A DNA stretch of 18,755 bases from JAUXFK01 sp034189035 (GCA_034189035.1 JAXHVA010000082.1:1-18755); one strand, 5' to 3'. Shown: positions 8,919 through 17,172, numbered from the stretch's first letter. Translations and numbers: made by a program. Notes: generated from the letters alone by a model not told the origin.

Positions 8919-8974
8919 ACTCCCTTTTCCTTCTGGGATTTATAAATCTCACAACCCTCTTTTGGAGTTTTTAA

Positions 8975-11900
8975 ATGATTCTTTCAGATCATCTCTACTT
9001 AGGTATCGATATAGGCTCGGTGAGTGTCAATACTGTAATAATGAGTCATGAAATGACTATCTTGGAAGAACACTATGACAGAACTATGGGGAACCCCATA
9101 GAAACTGTGAGAATGGTTCTTACAGAAATCCTCTCTCGTATCAATAAAGATCAAATAAAATCTGCCTCTATTACAGGAACAGCAGGTAAATTGGTCGCAC
9201 AACTCATAGGGGCAAACCCTGTCAACGAAATTATTGCGCAGTCTCACTCTACAAATCATCTCTATCCTAAGGTAAGGACTGTTATTGAAATTGGTGGGGA
9301 AGACTCCAAGCTGATTTTACTTGAACCTGATAATTCCCAAAATAAATCGAAAATCTTAGATTTTGCTATGAATACCATCTGTGCTGCCGGTACAGGATCC
9401 TTTCTCGATCAACAAGCTCATAGATTGGGGCTGAGCATCGAAGATTTTAGCAAACTCGCATTAAAATCGAAAATCCCTCCACGTATTGCCGGAAGGTGCA
9501 GTGTATTTGCTAAAACAGACATGATTCACTTACAACAGTGTGCCACCCCTGACTTTGATATTGTTGCAGGTCTGTGTTATGCACTTGCAAGAAATTTTAA
9601 AAGTAATAATGGGAAAGGCAAGAACTTGAACCCTCCCATTTCATTTCAGGGGGGAGTAGCAGCCAATATTGGCATGAGAAAGGCATTCATCGATATACTG
9701 GAATTGTTGGAACAGGACCTGATAATTCCAAAATATTTTGCATCAATGGGGGCAATTGGTGCTGTGATCTCTACCATTGAAAATCCAGGCAAAGAAGTAG
9801 AGTTCCTTGGACTTGATAGGCTCAATGGCTATCTTGAATCGAATAAAGAGAAAGCTGTATGGCTCAGCCCTCTTATACTTTCTTGTGAGCATAAAAGAGA
9901 AAGCTCTCAAGAAAACCCCATTTATTCGATATGTAAAAGAGCAGATAAGATCGATGCCTATTTAGGGATCGATGTAGGATCCATCAGCACAAATGTTGTG
10001 GTTATAGATAAAGATAAAAACCTCCTCTCTAAAAGATACCTTATGACCGCAGGAAAACCCATAGAAGCAATAAGAAGGGGACTGAAAGAGGTCGGTGAAG
10101 AGATCGGTGACTTTGTAAACATACAAGGTGTAGGAACCACAGGCTCGGGCAGGTATTTGACAGGTGATTTCGCTGGTGCAGATATTGTAAGAAATGAGAT
10201 AACTGCTCAGGCTACAGCAGCGATTCATATGGATTCGAAGGTCGATACAATATTTGAAATCGGAGGTCAGGATTCAAAATATATTCGTATTAAAAGCGGG
10301 GCAATCATTGACTTTGAAATGAATAAGGTTTGTGCTGCGGGTACTGGATCTTTTTTGGAAGAACAGGCAGAAAAGTTAGGGATATCTATAAAAGATGAAT
10401 TTGGAGAGTTAGCCTTAAATGCATCTTCTCCGGTTTCTCTGGGTGAGCGCTGTACTGTATTTATGGAATCTGACTTGGTTCATCACCAACAGAGAGGAAC
10501 CTGTAAAGACAGCCTCGTTGCAGGGTTGAGTTATTCTATAGCGATTAACTATCTTAACAAGGTAGTTGGAGATAGAAAAGTAGGAAATCGGATATTCTTT
10601 CAAGGAGGAACTGCCTTCAACCTCGGTGTTGTAGCTGCCTTCGAAAAAATACTCGGCAAACCCATTATAGTCCCAATAAACAATGAGGTTATGGGGGCTA
10701 TAGGAGTGGCAATCCTTTCAATGGAAGCGGATAAACAAGGGAAGAGTAATTTTAAAGGGTTCGATCTGAGCAAACGAAGCTATGAGCTTACTTCTTTTGA
10801 ATGCACCGGATGCCCCAATATGTGCGAGGTGAGAAAACTCACAGTAAAAGGAGAAAGTCCCCTTTTCTATGGGAGCAGATGCGAAAAGTATGAGGTAGAT
10901 AAAAAGAAAATGAAAAGGGATGACCTCCCTGATCTCTTCGCAGAAAGGGAAGATCTTCTGCTCAATATTGACCATGAGGACACTAAACTCGATGATCATG
11001 CTCCTGTAATAGGGATTCCCAGGATCCTCTTCTTCCATGAATTGTTTCCCCTATGGAAGGCCTTCTTCAATGGGTTGGGATTCAAGGTTGTTTTTACTGA
11101 AAACAGCAACAAAAAACTGATCCATCAAGGGCTTGAAAGTACTGTAGCTGAGACGTGTTTCCCAATAAAGGTCTCTCATGGGCATATAATCGAATTGATA
11201 GACAAAGGCATTAAAAAGATATTCTTACCAAGTATTATTAATATGAAAGAGACTAACCCTGATGTTGAATACAGTTTCAATTGTCCTTATGTACAGGCCT
11301 TTCCATATACTGTGAGGTCTGCCATAAACTTTGAAGAATACGGAGTGACAGTATTGCAACCTGTGATTCATCTTGGAAGAGGAAGGGACGGGATGAACAA
11401 GGCTTTATGTAAGATGGCAAAACAGCTTAATATCCCTTCAAAAAAGGCTAAAGTTGCCCTTTCCAGGGCATTAGAGATTCAGGATGACTTTTATTCTCAA
11501 CTAAAGACCAGGGGGACCGAGATTCTAGAGAATCTCAAGGAAGATCAGAAGGCAATGGTCGTAATATGTAGACCATACAACGGCTTCGATACTGGTATCA
11601 ATATGGATCTGCCAAAAAAACTGAGAGATCTTGCAGTTCTTGCCATCCCATTAGACTATCTCCCTATAGAGGGTCCTGAGATTGCAGATACATGGGGGCA
11701 TATGTATTGGAAGTATGGACAGCGGTTCCTAAGCGCAGCCAATATTATTAAAAACAATACCAATCTATTTGCCATATACATTACAAATTTTGCGTGCGGC
11801 CCCGATTCATTTATTTCGCATTTCTTCAGAGAAAAACTGAAAGGAAAACCATACCTTCAAATAGAGATTGACGAGCATAGTGCAGATGTCGGAGCGATTA

Positions 11901-13195
11901 CACGCCTAGAGGCCTTTCTTGACACATTAAATTATGTTAAAAAAGACCTAACCTGCAAGAAACAAAAAAAAGGAGTGCCTGCCTCAGTCGAAACTTCAAA
12001 TAGCAGAAAGGTTTACATCCCATATATGTCTGATCATGCAATTGTCCTCTCCGCTGCGTTCGATGCCTGTGGAATACCCTCAGAGGCAATGCCCGAATCC
12101 AATGAGATAACACTTGAACTGGGAAGGAAATTTACTTCAGGCAGAGAGTGTTTCCCATGTATCCTTACTACCGGAAATATGGTAAGGCTACTAAAATCCC
12201 CTGACTTTGATCGTAATAAAACCGCCTTCTTTATGCCTTCCGCAAATGGCCCATGTCGTTTTGGTCAGTACCATCGTTTTCACCGTATGGTCCTTGACAA
12301 ATTGGGCTATGATGATATACCTATTTATGCCCTTAGCCAAGATGAGACTATTTATCAAGAACTACAAAGCGTCGGCAAAAATATAATCCGTCTTGCATGG
12401 CAGGGTATCATGGCTGTAGATATTATCGACAAGAAATTGAGAGAGACTAGACCCTTTGAGAAAATTCCTGGAGAGACAGCTTCTGTTTACCAGAAATGCT
12501 TACAAAATATTTGTCATTCTATCAGAAAAAAAGGAGAGCTGTTTGAAGCTTTAAAAGATGCACAGGCTCAATTCGATAAAATAGAGCTCAATAACTCCAT
12601 CAAGAAACCGATTATCGGTTTAGTGGGAGAGGTTTATGTCCGATCAAATAAGTTCAGTAATGAAAATATTATAATAGAGATTGAAAGGCTAGGAGGAGAG
12701 GCTTGGGTTCCTCCGTTTTCCGAATGGATTTTTTACACAAATTTTACTTCTAAGATCAGGAGCATAAGGGATAAAAATTTTAAGAGTCTATTGAGCACGT
12801 ACATTACTGAAATCTTTCAAAAACTGGATGAATATAGATTAGAAAAGGTATTTGACGGATCAGTTAAGAACCTTCGAGAACCTTCTACCAGGAAGTTATT
12901 GAAATATGCAAAGCCCTATCTCGATCCTTCCTTTGAAGGTGAATCAATCATTAGCATCGGAAAATCCGTGGACTTTTATAATAAAGGCGTGAGCGGAATT
13001 ATAAATGTTATGCCATTTACATGCATGCCAGGAACAATCGTAAGCGCTTTACTCAAGAGGTTTAGGGAGGATTATAAAAATATCCCTGTTCTTAATATGG
13101 CCTTTGATGGACAGAAAACTACAAATACTCAAACGAGATTAGAGGCCTTTATCTATCAAGTCAGGCAGTATCAAGAACAAATTGAAAATAACTAA
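8975..13195 (+). CDS. Fused CoA-substrate-specific dehydratase activase (two BadF/HgdC domains)
   Basis: The 1406 residues contain two copies of the BadF/BadG/HgdC ATPase, an ASKHA-fold activator that uses ATP to push a low-potential electron into 2-hydroxyacyl-CoA dehydratases or benzoyl-CoA reductase-type enzymes. Copy 1 (about 7-270) has GIDIGS and cysteines C136 (CAAGTGSFLD) and C175 (GRCSVF). Copy 2 (about 325-585) has GIDVGS, C453 and C493. The cysteine spacings of 39 and 40 match the pair that bridges a [4Fe-4S] cluster in HgdC dimers, so this chain could form the cluster within one polypeptide. Next comes a DUF2229-like region with C610, C613, C617 and C636, then a C-terminal HgdB-like part with C1059xxC1062. 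Fused proteins of this size are known in anaerobes, mostly without an assigned substrate. GGAG sits 7 bp before the ATG. The ahbB gene follows after 3 bp. Confidence 0.9.
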   Translation: MILSDHLYLGIDIGSVSVNTVIMSHEMTILEEHYDRTMGNPIETVRMVLTEILSRINKDQIKSASITGTAGKLVAQLIGANPVNEIIAQSHSTNHLYPKVRTVIEIGGEDSKLILLEPDNSQNKSKILDFAMNTICAAGTGSFLDQQAHRLGLSIEDFSKLALKSKIPPRIAGRCSVFAKTDMIHLQQCATPDFDIVAGLCYALARNFKSNNGKGKNLNPPISFQGGVAANIGMRKAFIDILELLEQDLIIPKYFASMGAIGAVISTIENPGKEVEFLGLDRLNGYLESNKEKAVWLSPLILSCEHKRESSQENPIYSICKRADKIDAYLGIDVGSISTNVVVIDKDKNLLSKRYLMTAGKPIEAIRRGLKEVGEEIGDFVNIQGVGTTGSGRYLTGDFAGADIVRNEITAQATAAIHMDSKVDTIFEIGGQDSKYIRIKSGAIIDFEMNKVCAAGTGSFLEEQAEKLGISIKDEFGELALNASSPVSLGERCTVFMESDLVHHQQRGTCKDSLVAGLSYSIAINYLNKVVGDRKVGNRIFFQGGTAFNLGVVAAFEKILGKPIIVPINNEVMGAIGVAILSMEADKQGKSNFKGFDLSKRSYELTSFECTGCPNMCEVRKLTVKGESPLFYGSRCEKYEVDKKKMKRDDLPDLFAEREDLLLNIDHEDTKLDDHAPVIGIPRILFFHELFPLWKAFFNGLGFKVVFTENSNKKLIHQGLESTVAETCFPIKVSHGHIIELIDKGIKKIFLPSIINMKETNPDVEYSFNCPYVQAFPYTVRSAINFEEYGVTVLQPVIHLGRGRDGMNKALCKMAKQLNIPSKKAKVALSRALEIQDDFYSQLKTRGTEILENLKEDQKAMVVICRPYNGFDTGINMDLPKKLRDLAVLAIPLDYLPIEGPEIADTWGHMYWKYGQRFLSAANIIKNNTNLFAIYITNFACGPDSFISHFFREKLKGKPYLQIEIDEHSADVGAITRLEAFLDTLNYVKKDLTCKKQKKGVPASVETSNSRKVYIPYMSDHAIVLSAAFDACGIPSEAMPESNEITLELGRKFTSGRECFPCILTTGNMVRLLKSPDFDRNKTAFFMPSANGPCRFGQYHRFHRMVLDKLGYDDIPIYALSQDETIYQELQSVGKNIIRLAWQGIMAVDIIDKKLRETRPFEKIPGETASVYQKCLQNICHSIRKKGELFEALKDAQAQFDKIELNNSIKKPIIGLVGEVYVRSNKFSNENIIIEIERLGGEAWVPPFSEWIFYTNFTSKIRSIRDKNFKSLLSTYITEIFQKLDEYRLEKVFDGSVKNLREPSTRKLLKYAKPYLDPSFEGESIISIGKSVDFYNKGVSGIINVMPFTCMPGTIVSALLKRFREDYKNIPVLNMAFDGQKTTNTQTRLEAFIYQVRQYQEQIENN

Positions 13196-13198
13196 ATT

Positions 13199-13666
13199 AT
13201 GTCACTAACCGATCTCGACAAGAAGATAATTAGAGAAATACAAACCGATATATCCATTATTCCCTGTCCTTTTTTAGATATTGCAAATAAGCTTAAAATA
13301 CCAGAGGAAGATCTTTTACAAAAAATCGAGGACTTAATCGATAAAGGCTATATAAGACGCTTTGGCGCTACCTTGAGACACAGGATAGCAGGTATCAATG
13401 CGAATGCAATGTCTGTGTGGATGGTCCCACAGAAAGAAGTGGATCGTATAGGGGGGTTAATTTCATCCTTTAAAGAGGTAACCCATTGTTATGAAAGACA
13501 TACACTACCACAGTGGAAGTACAATCTCTATGCCATGATCCATTCTAAAACGAAAGATGGTTGTTATGAGATTGCAAGAAGAATATCAGAGAAAACAGGA
13601 ATAACAGAATTTAAACTTCTATTTAGTACAGAGGAGTTTAAAAAAACAAGCATGGAATATTTCTAG
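13199..13666 (+). CDS. ahbB: Siroheme decarboxylase subunit, AhbB-like (Lrp/AsnC fold)
   Basis: AhbA/AhbB remove two acetate carboxyl groups from siroheme to make didecarboxysiroheme in the anaerobic siroheme-dependent heme (or heme d1) pathway. The 155 residues carry an N-terminal winged helix (about 4-58, LTDLDKKIIREIQ) and an Lrp-type alpha/beta domain. The enzyme family is marked by GYIRRFGATLRH, GINANAMSVWMVP and THCYERHTLPQWKYNLYAMIH. The usual Pro after CYxR is His here. A plain Lrp regulator would not have these blocks. No AhbA partner is next to it. The start at 13199 is 3 bp after the activase stop and has no strong ribosome site, so expression may depend on the upstream gene. HemL lies 1.4 kb downstream, beyond an IS remnant. 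Confidence 0.85.
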   Translation: MSLTDLDKKIIREIQTDISIIPCPFLDIANKLKIPEEDLLQKIEDLIDKGYIRRFGATLRHRIAGINANAMSVWMVPQKEVDRIGGLISSFKEVTHCYERHTLPQWKYNLYAMIHSKTKDGCYEIARRISEKTGITEFKLLFSTEEFKKTSMEYF

Positions 13667-13732
13667 AGAATGTTTAATAGTTTAGCTTTTTTTGAAAGAG
13701 TCACTCATACATTGGCCAAATTTTAGCATCTA

Positions 13733-13741
13733 TATTTTTGA
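13733..13741 (+). repeat. Left target-site duplication of IS1-like copy 1
   Basis: TATTTTTGA here matches TATTTTGA immediately after the right end of the element, except for one T in the run. Eight to nine bases is the duplication length of IS1-family insertion, and the position agrees with the end found by aligning the two copies. The AT-rich setting makes a chance match possible. Confidence 0.6.
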
Positions 13742-14479
13742 AAGCTGTTTATTTAATATAGATTTATTATCATTGGGTCTCAATGTGCCACATGATGTTT
13801 TATAGCAATCTGCCCAAAATGCAGTTCTGAAAAATGTGCGAAAGATGGCATTGAAAATGGAAAGAAACGTTATCTTTGTAAATTTTGTAATTTCAGACAC
13901 ATCCCTCAACACCGCGGAAAAAGTCCTGATGTCAAAAGGCAGGCCTTGAGTTTTATCAGTCGAAGGACTGGGGATTTATTTTGACGGTCGTTTTTTAGAG
14001 ATGTAGCCTCGTCGCCGTTTACAATTGAATCAAATCGTTTGGAGAGGCGGTGTATGAGCATCGATTCGAAGCTGTAGTCTGTTGAGATGGATGAACTCAT
14101 ACCTATATATCTTCAAAAAACTATTGCTGGATATGGATTACTGTTGGTCGACATGAAAAATGATTCTTTAATTGCGTGATAGATGCACGCTATACAGCAA
14201 TATGTAATCAATTGTGGATCTCACTTCAGTACAAAGAAATCGAACAAATGATAGATTTCTTGAAACTTATGTGGATTTGTTCCAAACGGTAAATACTTTC
14301 AATCGAAAGTAGAAACGTATACAGTTGAAGGCTACAATAGTTTGCTTAGTCACCTTCTTTCAAGGCTGAGAAGGAAAACTAAATGCTATAGTAAAAGAAA
14401 AAAATGATTCAGTATTCTCTTATGCACTTAATGGTCAAATGGAATAAAGGACCTTCTGCTATACTAAGTAAACAATCTC
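13742..14479 (+). mobile_element. Decayed IS1-family element, copy 1
   Basis: About 738 bp align along their whole length with the element at 17301-18051, in the same orientation. The left end (AGCTGTTTATTTAATATAG) is a worn version of the GGTGTTGTTATTTTAATATAG end of copy 2. The right end (TAAACAATCTC) is a worn version of its right terminal repeat. The length is close to the 768 bp of IS1. Many point changes and small indels have accumulated, so this is the older or less constrained copy. It lies between ahbB and the small gene before hemL, and has probably cut a former gene neighbourhood apart. Confidence 0.85.
13802..14460 (+). pseudogene. IS1-family transposase remnant, many frameshifts
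   Basis: Translation from 13805 gives AICPKCSSEKC..., the zinc-finger start of the transposase (CPxC and CKFC cysteine pairs), nearly the same as in copy 2. The start codon is lost (ATA at 13802-13804 where copy 2 has ATG). By eye there are about 16 differences from copy 2 over the first 135 aligned bases, then frameshifts and in-frame stops throughout. Conserved blocks still visible include the first-Asp region (GAGATGGATGAACTC, about 14084-14098) and the C-terminal part encoding KVETYTVEGYNSLLSHLLSRLRRKTKCYSK, which holds the last acidic residue of the DDE triad. It cannot make an active transposase. Confidence 0.88.
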
Positions 14480-14487
14480 TATTTTGA
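14480..14487 (+). repeat. Right target-site duplication of IS1-like copy 1
   Basis: TATTTTGA lies directly after the right end and pairs with TATTTTTGA at 13733-13741. The difference is one T in a homopolymer run, the kind of change expected in an old duplication. Confidence 0.6.
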
Positions 14488-14706
14488 GTATCTTGCCGAG
14501 CCATAAGAAAGAAAAGGGGATGTCCTCACATTATATGTCTGAAATAGGGAATTATGGAGATACTGAATTGTATATTTGATATAATTCTCTTTCTTTTGAT
14601 CAATTGGACACGACTTTCATGCAGATTAAATTTTGATCGTCTTTGAAGCTCGATAAAAGCATTACTTTTCATATGACTAAAATAGTAGAAGGTTTTTTAA
14701 TATAAA
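14488..14706. other. Spacer before the 89-codon gene, no clear gene
   Basis: All frames are broken by stops. A TATAAT occurs at 14580-14585 without a fitting -35. TTGGAC (14604-14609) with TAAATT (14627-14632) at 17 bp is another weak promoter candidate. The AGAAGG about 14 bp before the 14707 start is too far away to be a good ribosome site. This stretch would be the original ahbB downstream sequence if the element was a simple insertion. Confidence 0.35.
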
Positions 14707-14976
14707 ATGAATAAAAGAAAAGTATTAGAAAATCTTGAGAATCTTGCGTGTAAACTCAATGTTGAAGTAGTCTATGAAAAGCTCAAAGGTGAAGAGTTTT
14801 TCATTAAAAGTGGGCTTTGCAAAGTCCATAATAAGTACAAGATATTTATAGAAGAATCTGTGCCAACTGAGGGAAGAATAAAGATCCTTATAAGTGCTCT
14901 TTGCTCTTTTAATACAGAGGATATTTATCTCTTACCCTTTATCAGAGAAATCCTTGAGAATGCCGTATCAAAGTAA
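14707..14976 (+). CDS. Small conserved-looking protein of unknown function
   Basis: I do not assign a function to this 89-residue protein. It starts with a charged helix (MNKRKVLENLENLACKLNVEVVYEKL), has a middle part that reads like beta strands around GLCKVHNKYKIFIEES (about 36-51), then a helix (PTEGRIKILISALCSF) and an acidic-aromatic tail NTEDIYLLPFIREILE. This helix-strand-helix plan and the DIYxLPxxRE-like ending resemble small uncharacterised proteins I associate with Deltaproteobacteria and neighbouring phyla, but that is memory and not a search. Base composition is like the neighbours and the frame is clean, so it is probably real. It lies 122 bp before hemL in the same orientation. 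A short hairpin (GGCTAA/TTAGCC, 14979-14994) follows its stop. Confidence 0.65.
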   Translation: MNKRKVLENLENLACKLNVEVVYEKLKGEEFFIKSGLCKVHNKYKIFIEESVPTEGRIKILISALCSFNTEDIYLLPFIREILENAVSK

Positions 14977-14978
14977 TC

Positions 14979-14994
14979 GGCTAACCTATTAGCC
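14979..14994 (+). other. Short hairpin after the 89-codon gene
   Basis: GGCTAA, a 4-base loop CCTA and TTAGCC form a perfect 6-bp stem just after the stop codon. No T-tract follows on either strand, so it is at best a weak terminator or an RNA-processing or stability element, and it may be chance. Confidence 0.3.
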
Positions 14995-15067
14995 AAATAA
15001 CTCAAATCACAAAGAAAAGATTATTTACATTATAAATCCTCAAAGCTTTTTAAGATGGCTAAGCAAG

Positions 15068-15097
15068 TATAATTGCGGGCTATACAGATTATGGAGG
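15068..15097 (+). promoter_or_regulatory. Candidate hemL -10 element and ribosome site
   Basis: A perfect TATAAT at 15068-15073 lies 25 bp before the hemL start, with no convincing -35 at 16-18 bp, so the promoter call is weak. GGAGG at 15093-15097 is only one base from the ATG at 15099. The next codon is TTG (15102), four bases from GGAGG. The family usually begins M(L)NTKRSEELF, which favours the ATG, but initiation at TTG is possible. Confidence 0.35.
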
Positions 15098-15098
15098 T

Positions 15099-16391
15099 AT
15101 GTTGAATACAAAGAGATCTGAAGAACTTTTCAAAGAGGCAAATAGATATATTCCAGGTGGAGTGAATAGCCCTGTAAGAGCATACAAAGCTGTAGGAGGC
15201 AATCCTCTCTTTATTGAAAGGGCAAAAGGGTCTAAGATATACGACGCTGATGGAAATGAATATCTTGACTATCTAGAATCATGGGGGCCAATGATTTTAG
15301 GGCATTCAAATCCCAAAGTTATCTCAGCCCTTAAGAGGGTTATTGAAAAGGGAACCAGTTTTGGAGCGCCTACCTCATTGGAGATTGAACTCGCAAGTAT
15401 GATAGTTGAAGCTGTACCTTCTATAGACTCAGTTCGAATGGTGAGCTCCGGCACTGAAGCTACTATGAGCTCAATTAGACTCGCTAGGGGATATACAAAA
15501 CGGGATAATATAATTAAATTCGAGGGATGCTACCATGGACATGTGGATAGCCTTTTAGTCAGGGCTGGATCTGGCGCTACTACATTCGGTATTCCTGATA
15601 GCCCCGGTATCCCTTTTGAACTGGCGAAAAAAACCATTACCCTGCCATTCAATAACATTCAATCCGTTAAGAAAGCATTTAAAGAAGATGGAAAAAATAT
15701 AGCAGCCATTATCGTTGAACCAATTCCAGGGAATATGGGTGTAATTCTCCCTAAAGTAGGATTTTTAGAATGCTTACGAGATATTTGTTATCAATATGAT
15801 GCTTTGTTGATATTTGACGAAGTCATTACTGGCTTTCGTGTCTCTTTTGGTGGTGCCCAAAAACTTCTAGGTATTTCCCCTGACCTTACTTGTTTAGGAA
15901 AGATCATTGGTGGTGGATTACCAGTTGGTGCCTTTGGCGGAAAGAGAGAGATCATGCAAATGATCTCCCCTGTTGGGCCTATTTACCAGGCAGGAACTCT
16001 ATCTGGAAACCCTCTTGCCATTACAGCTGGCATTGAGACTCTAAAGCTACTCTCTCAAAAAGGAGTATATGAAACACTTGAGGAGAAATCAAGGATTCTT
16101 ACAGAGGGAATAAACGAAGCTGCCAATAAAACCTCTATCCCTGTATTTTCAAACAGGGTGGGCTCCATGTTCAGTCTATTCTTTACAGACACGCTACCAG
16201 TAGATTATTCAACTGTTAAAATGTGTGACACAGAAAGATTTGCCAGTTATTTCTGGGCTATGTTGGAACAAGGGATTTACCTGGCACCTTCTCAGTTCGA
16301 GGCTTCCTTTATATCTCTCGCTCATACAGACAACGATATTGAAAAGACCATTAAAGCTTCTGCAGAATGTTTTCTTTCTATCTCCCCTTAA
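15099..16391 (+). CDS. hemL: Glutamate-1-semialdehyde 2,1-aminomutase
   Basis: HemL is a PLP enzyme of the cytoplasm that converts glutamate 1-semialdehyde to 5-aminolevulinate, the first tetrapyrrole precursor in the C5 pathway. The opening RSEELFKEANRYIPGGVNSPVRAYKAVGG is diagnostic. SSGTEATMSSIRLARG binds the PLP phosphate, FDEVITGFRV carries the PLP-ring aspartate, and LGKIIGGGLPVGAFGG holds the Schiff-base lysine (K268). The TLSGNPLAITAG block is also present. The 430-residue length is normal for HemL and excludes other class III aminotransferases. It follows the 89-codon gene and is convergent with the crotonase gene, overlapping its 3' end by 14 bp. With ahbB at 13199 it suggests a dispersed heme gene set; hemA and the other hem or ahb genes are not in the window. 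Confidence 0.96.
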   Translation: MLNTKRSEELFKEANRYIPGGVNSPVRAYKAVGGNPLFIERAKGSKIYDADGNEYLDYLESWGPMILGHSNPKVISALKRVIEKGTSFGAPTSLEIELASMIVEAVPSIDSVRMVSSGTEATMSSIRLARGYTKRDNIIKFEGCYHGHVDSLLVRAGSGATTFGIPDSPGIPFELAKKTITLPFNNIQSVKKAFKEDGKNIAAIIVEPIPGNMGVILPKVGFLECLRDICYQYDALLIFDEVITGFRVSFGGAQKLLGISPDLTCLGKIIGGGLPVGAFGGKREIMQMISPVGPIYQAGTLSGNPLAITAGIETLKLLSQKGVYETLEEKSRILTEGINEAANKTSIPVFSNRVGSMFSLFFTDTLPVDYSTVKMCDTERFASYFWAMLEQGIYLAPSQFEASFISLAHTDNDIEKTIKASAECFLSISP

Positions 16392-17172
16392 AAATTGGCT
16401 TCCTCTTGCCTAACCATGCTGTAACGGCCTCTTTGTGGTCCTCAGTATGGCACAATTGATACTGTATTCTTGAGATATAATCAACCGACGATTCGAGGGT
16501 CATCTTGAGCGATTCATTCAATGCCTTTTTTATGGTACCTATTGCAACCGGTCCCCTTGCAAGCTTCCCTGCTAATTTCTCTGCCTCGACAATCAGTTCA
16601 TCTGAAGGCACAACCCTCTCTACAATACCTATCTTTTCTGCCTTTTCAGCATCTATTACATCCCCTAAAAGACAGATCATCTTTGCCCAGCCTATCCCTA
16701 CTAATCTTGGCAATATATATATTCCAAGTTCTGGGGAGAGGCCCATCCTTACAAAAAATTCTCCCATTTTAGCATCTTGTGCTGCGATTCTTATATCACA
16801 TGCAAGTGTTAAATCAAAACCCGCTCCTACTGCATATCCATTTATCGCAGCGATTACAGGTTTTTCTAGTTCAATAATTCCTTTATACATTATTTCTGCT
16901 ATACTGAAATACTCATGGAATTCTGCAGCGCTCATCTCTCTTAACGGGTTTATATCTTTTACAACATCGCCACCCGCACTAAATGACTGACCAGCGCCTG
17001 TTATGATTACAGCTCTAATACATTTATCATTTGCCACGTCTTGCCAGGCCTTCATAAAGTCTCCTATCAATTCTGGACTCAAAGCGTTTAATTTTTCTGG
17101 TCTATTTAGAATCACAGTTGCATAGTTTTCTTTTCGGACTATCTTTATGCATCCAAAATCTTTTTCTTTCAT
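16378..17172 (-). CDS. Enoyl-CoA hydratase/isomerase family protein (crotonase fold)
   Basis: This 264-residue crotonase acts on an acyl-CoA thioester. The oxyanion-hole segments are SAGGD (65-69) and NGYAVGAGFDLTLACD (111-126). The tail EDHKEAVTAWLGKRKPIFKGR is typical. The two glutamates of classical enoyl-CoA hydratase (rat E144 and E164) correspond by alignment to D120 and F140, so ordinary water addition is doubtful. E138 and E148 (GLSPELG) are nearby acids that could serve an isomerase or other reaction. The substrate cannot be assigned. AAGGAG (17181-17186, read on the minus strand) is an ideal distance before the ATG. It stands alone on this strand, tail to tail with hemL. The upstream side was cut at 17301 by an IS1-family element. 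Confidence 0.9.
   Translation of the reverse strand: MKEKDFGCIKIVRKENYATVILNRPEKLNALSPELIGDFMKAWQDVANDKCIRAVIITGAGQSFSAGGDVVKDINPLREMSAAEFHEYFSIAEIMYKGIIELEKPVIAAINGYAVGAGFDLTLACDIRIAAQDAKMGEFFVRMGLSPELGIYILPRLVGIGWAKMICLLGDVIDAEKAEKIGIVERVVPSDELIVEAEKLAGKLARGPVAIGTIKKALNESLKMTLESSVDYISRIQYQLCHTEDHKEAVTAWLGKRKPIFKGR

Noticed and set aside
16505..16990. Plus-strand frame of 161 codons
   Set aside because: It is antisense to the crotonase gene, which has clear motifs, a good ribosome site and a complete length.
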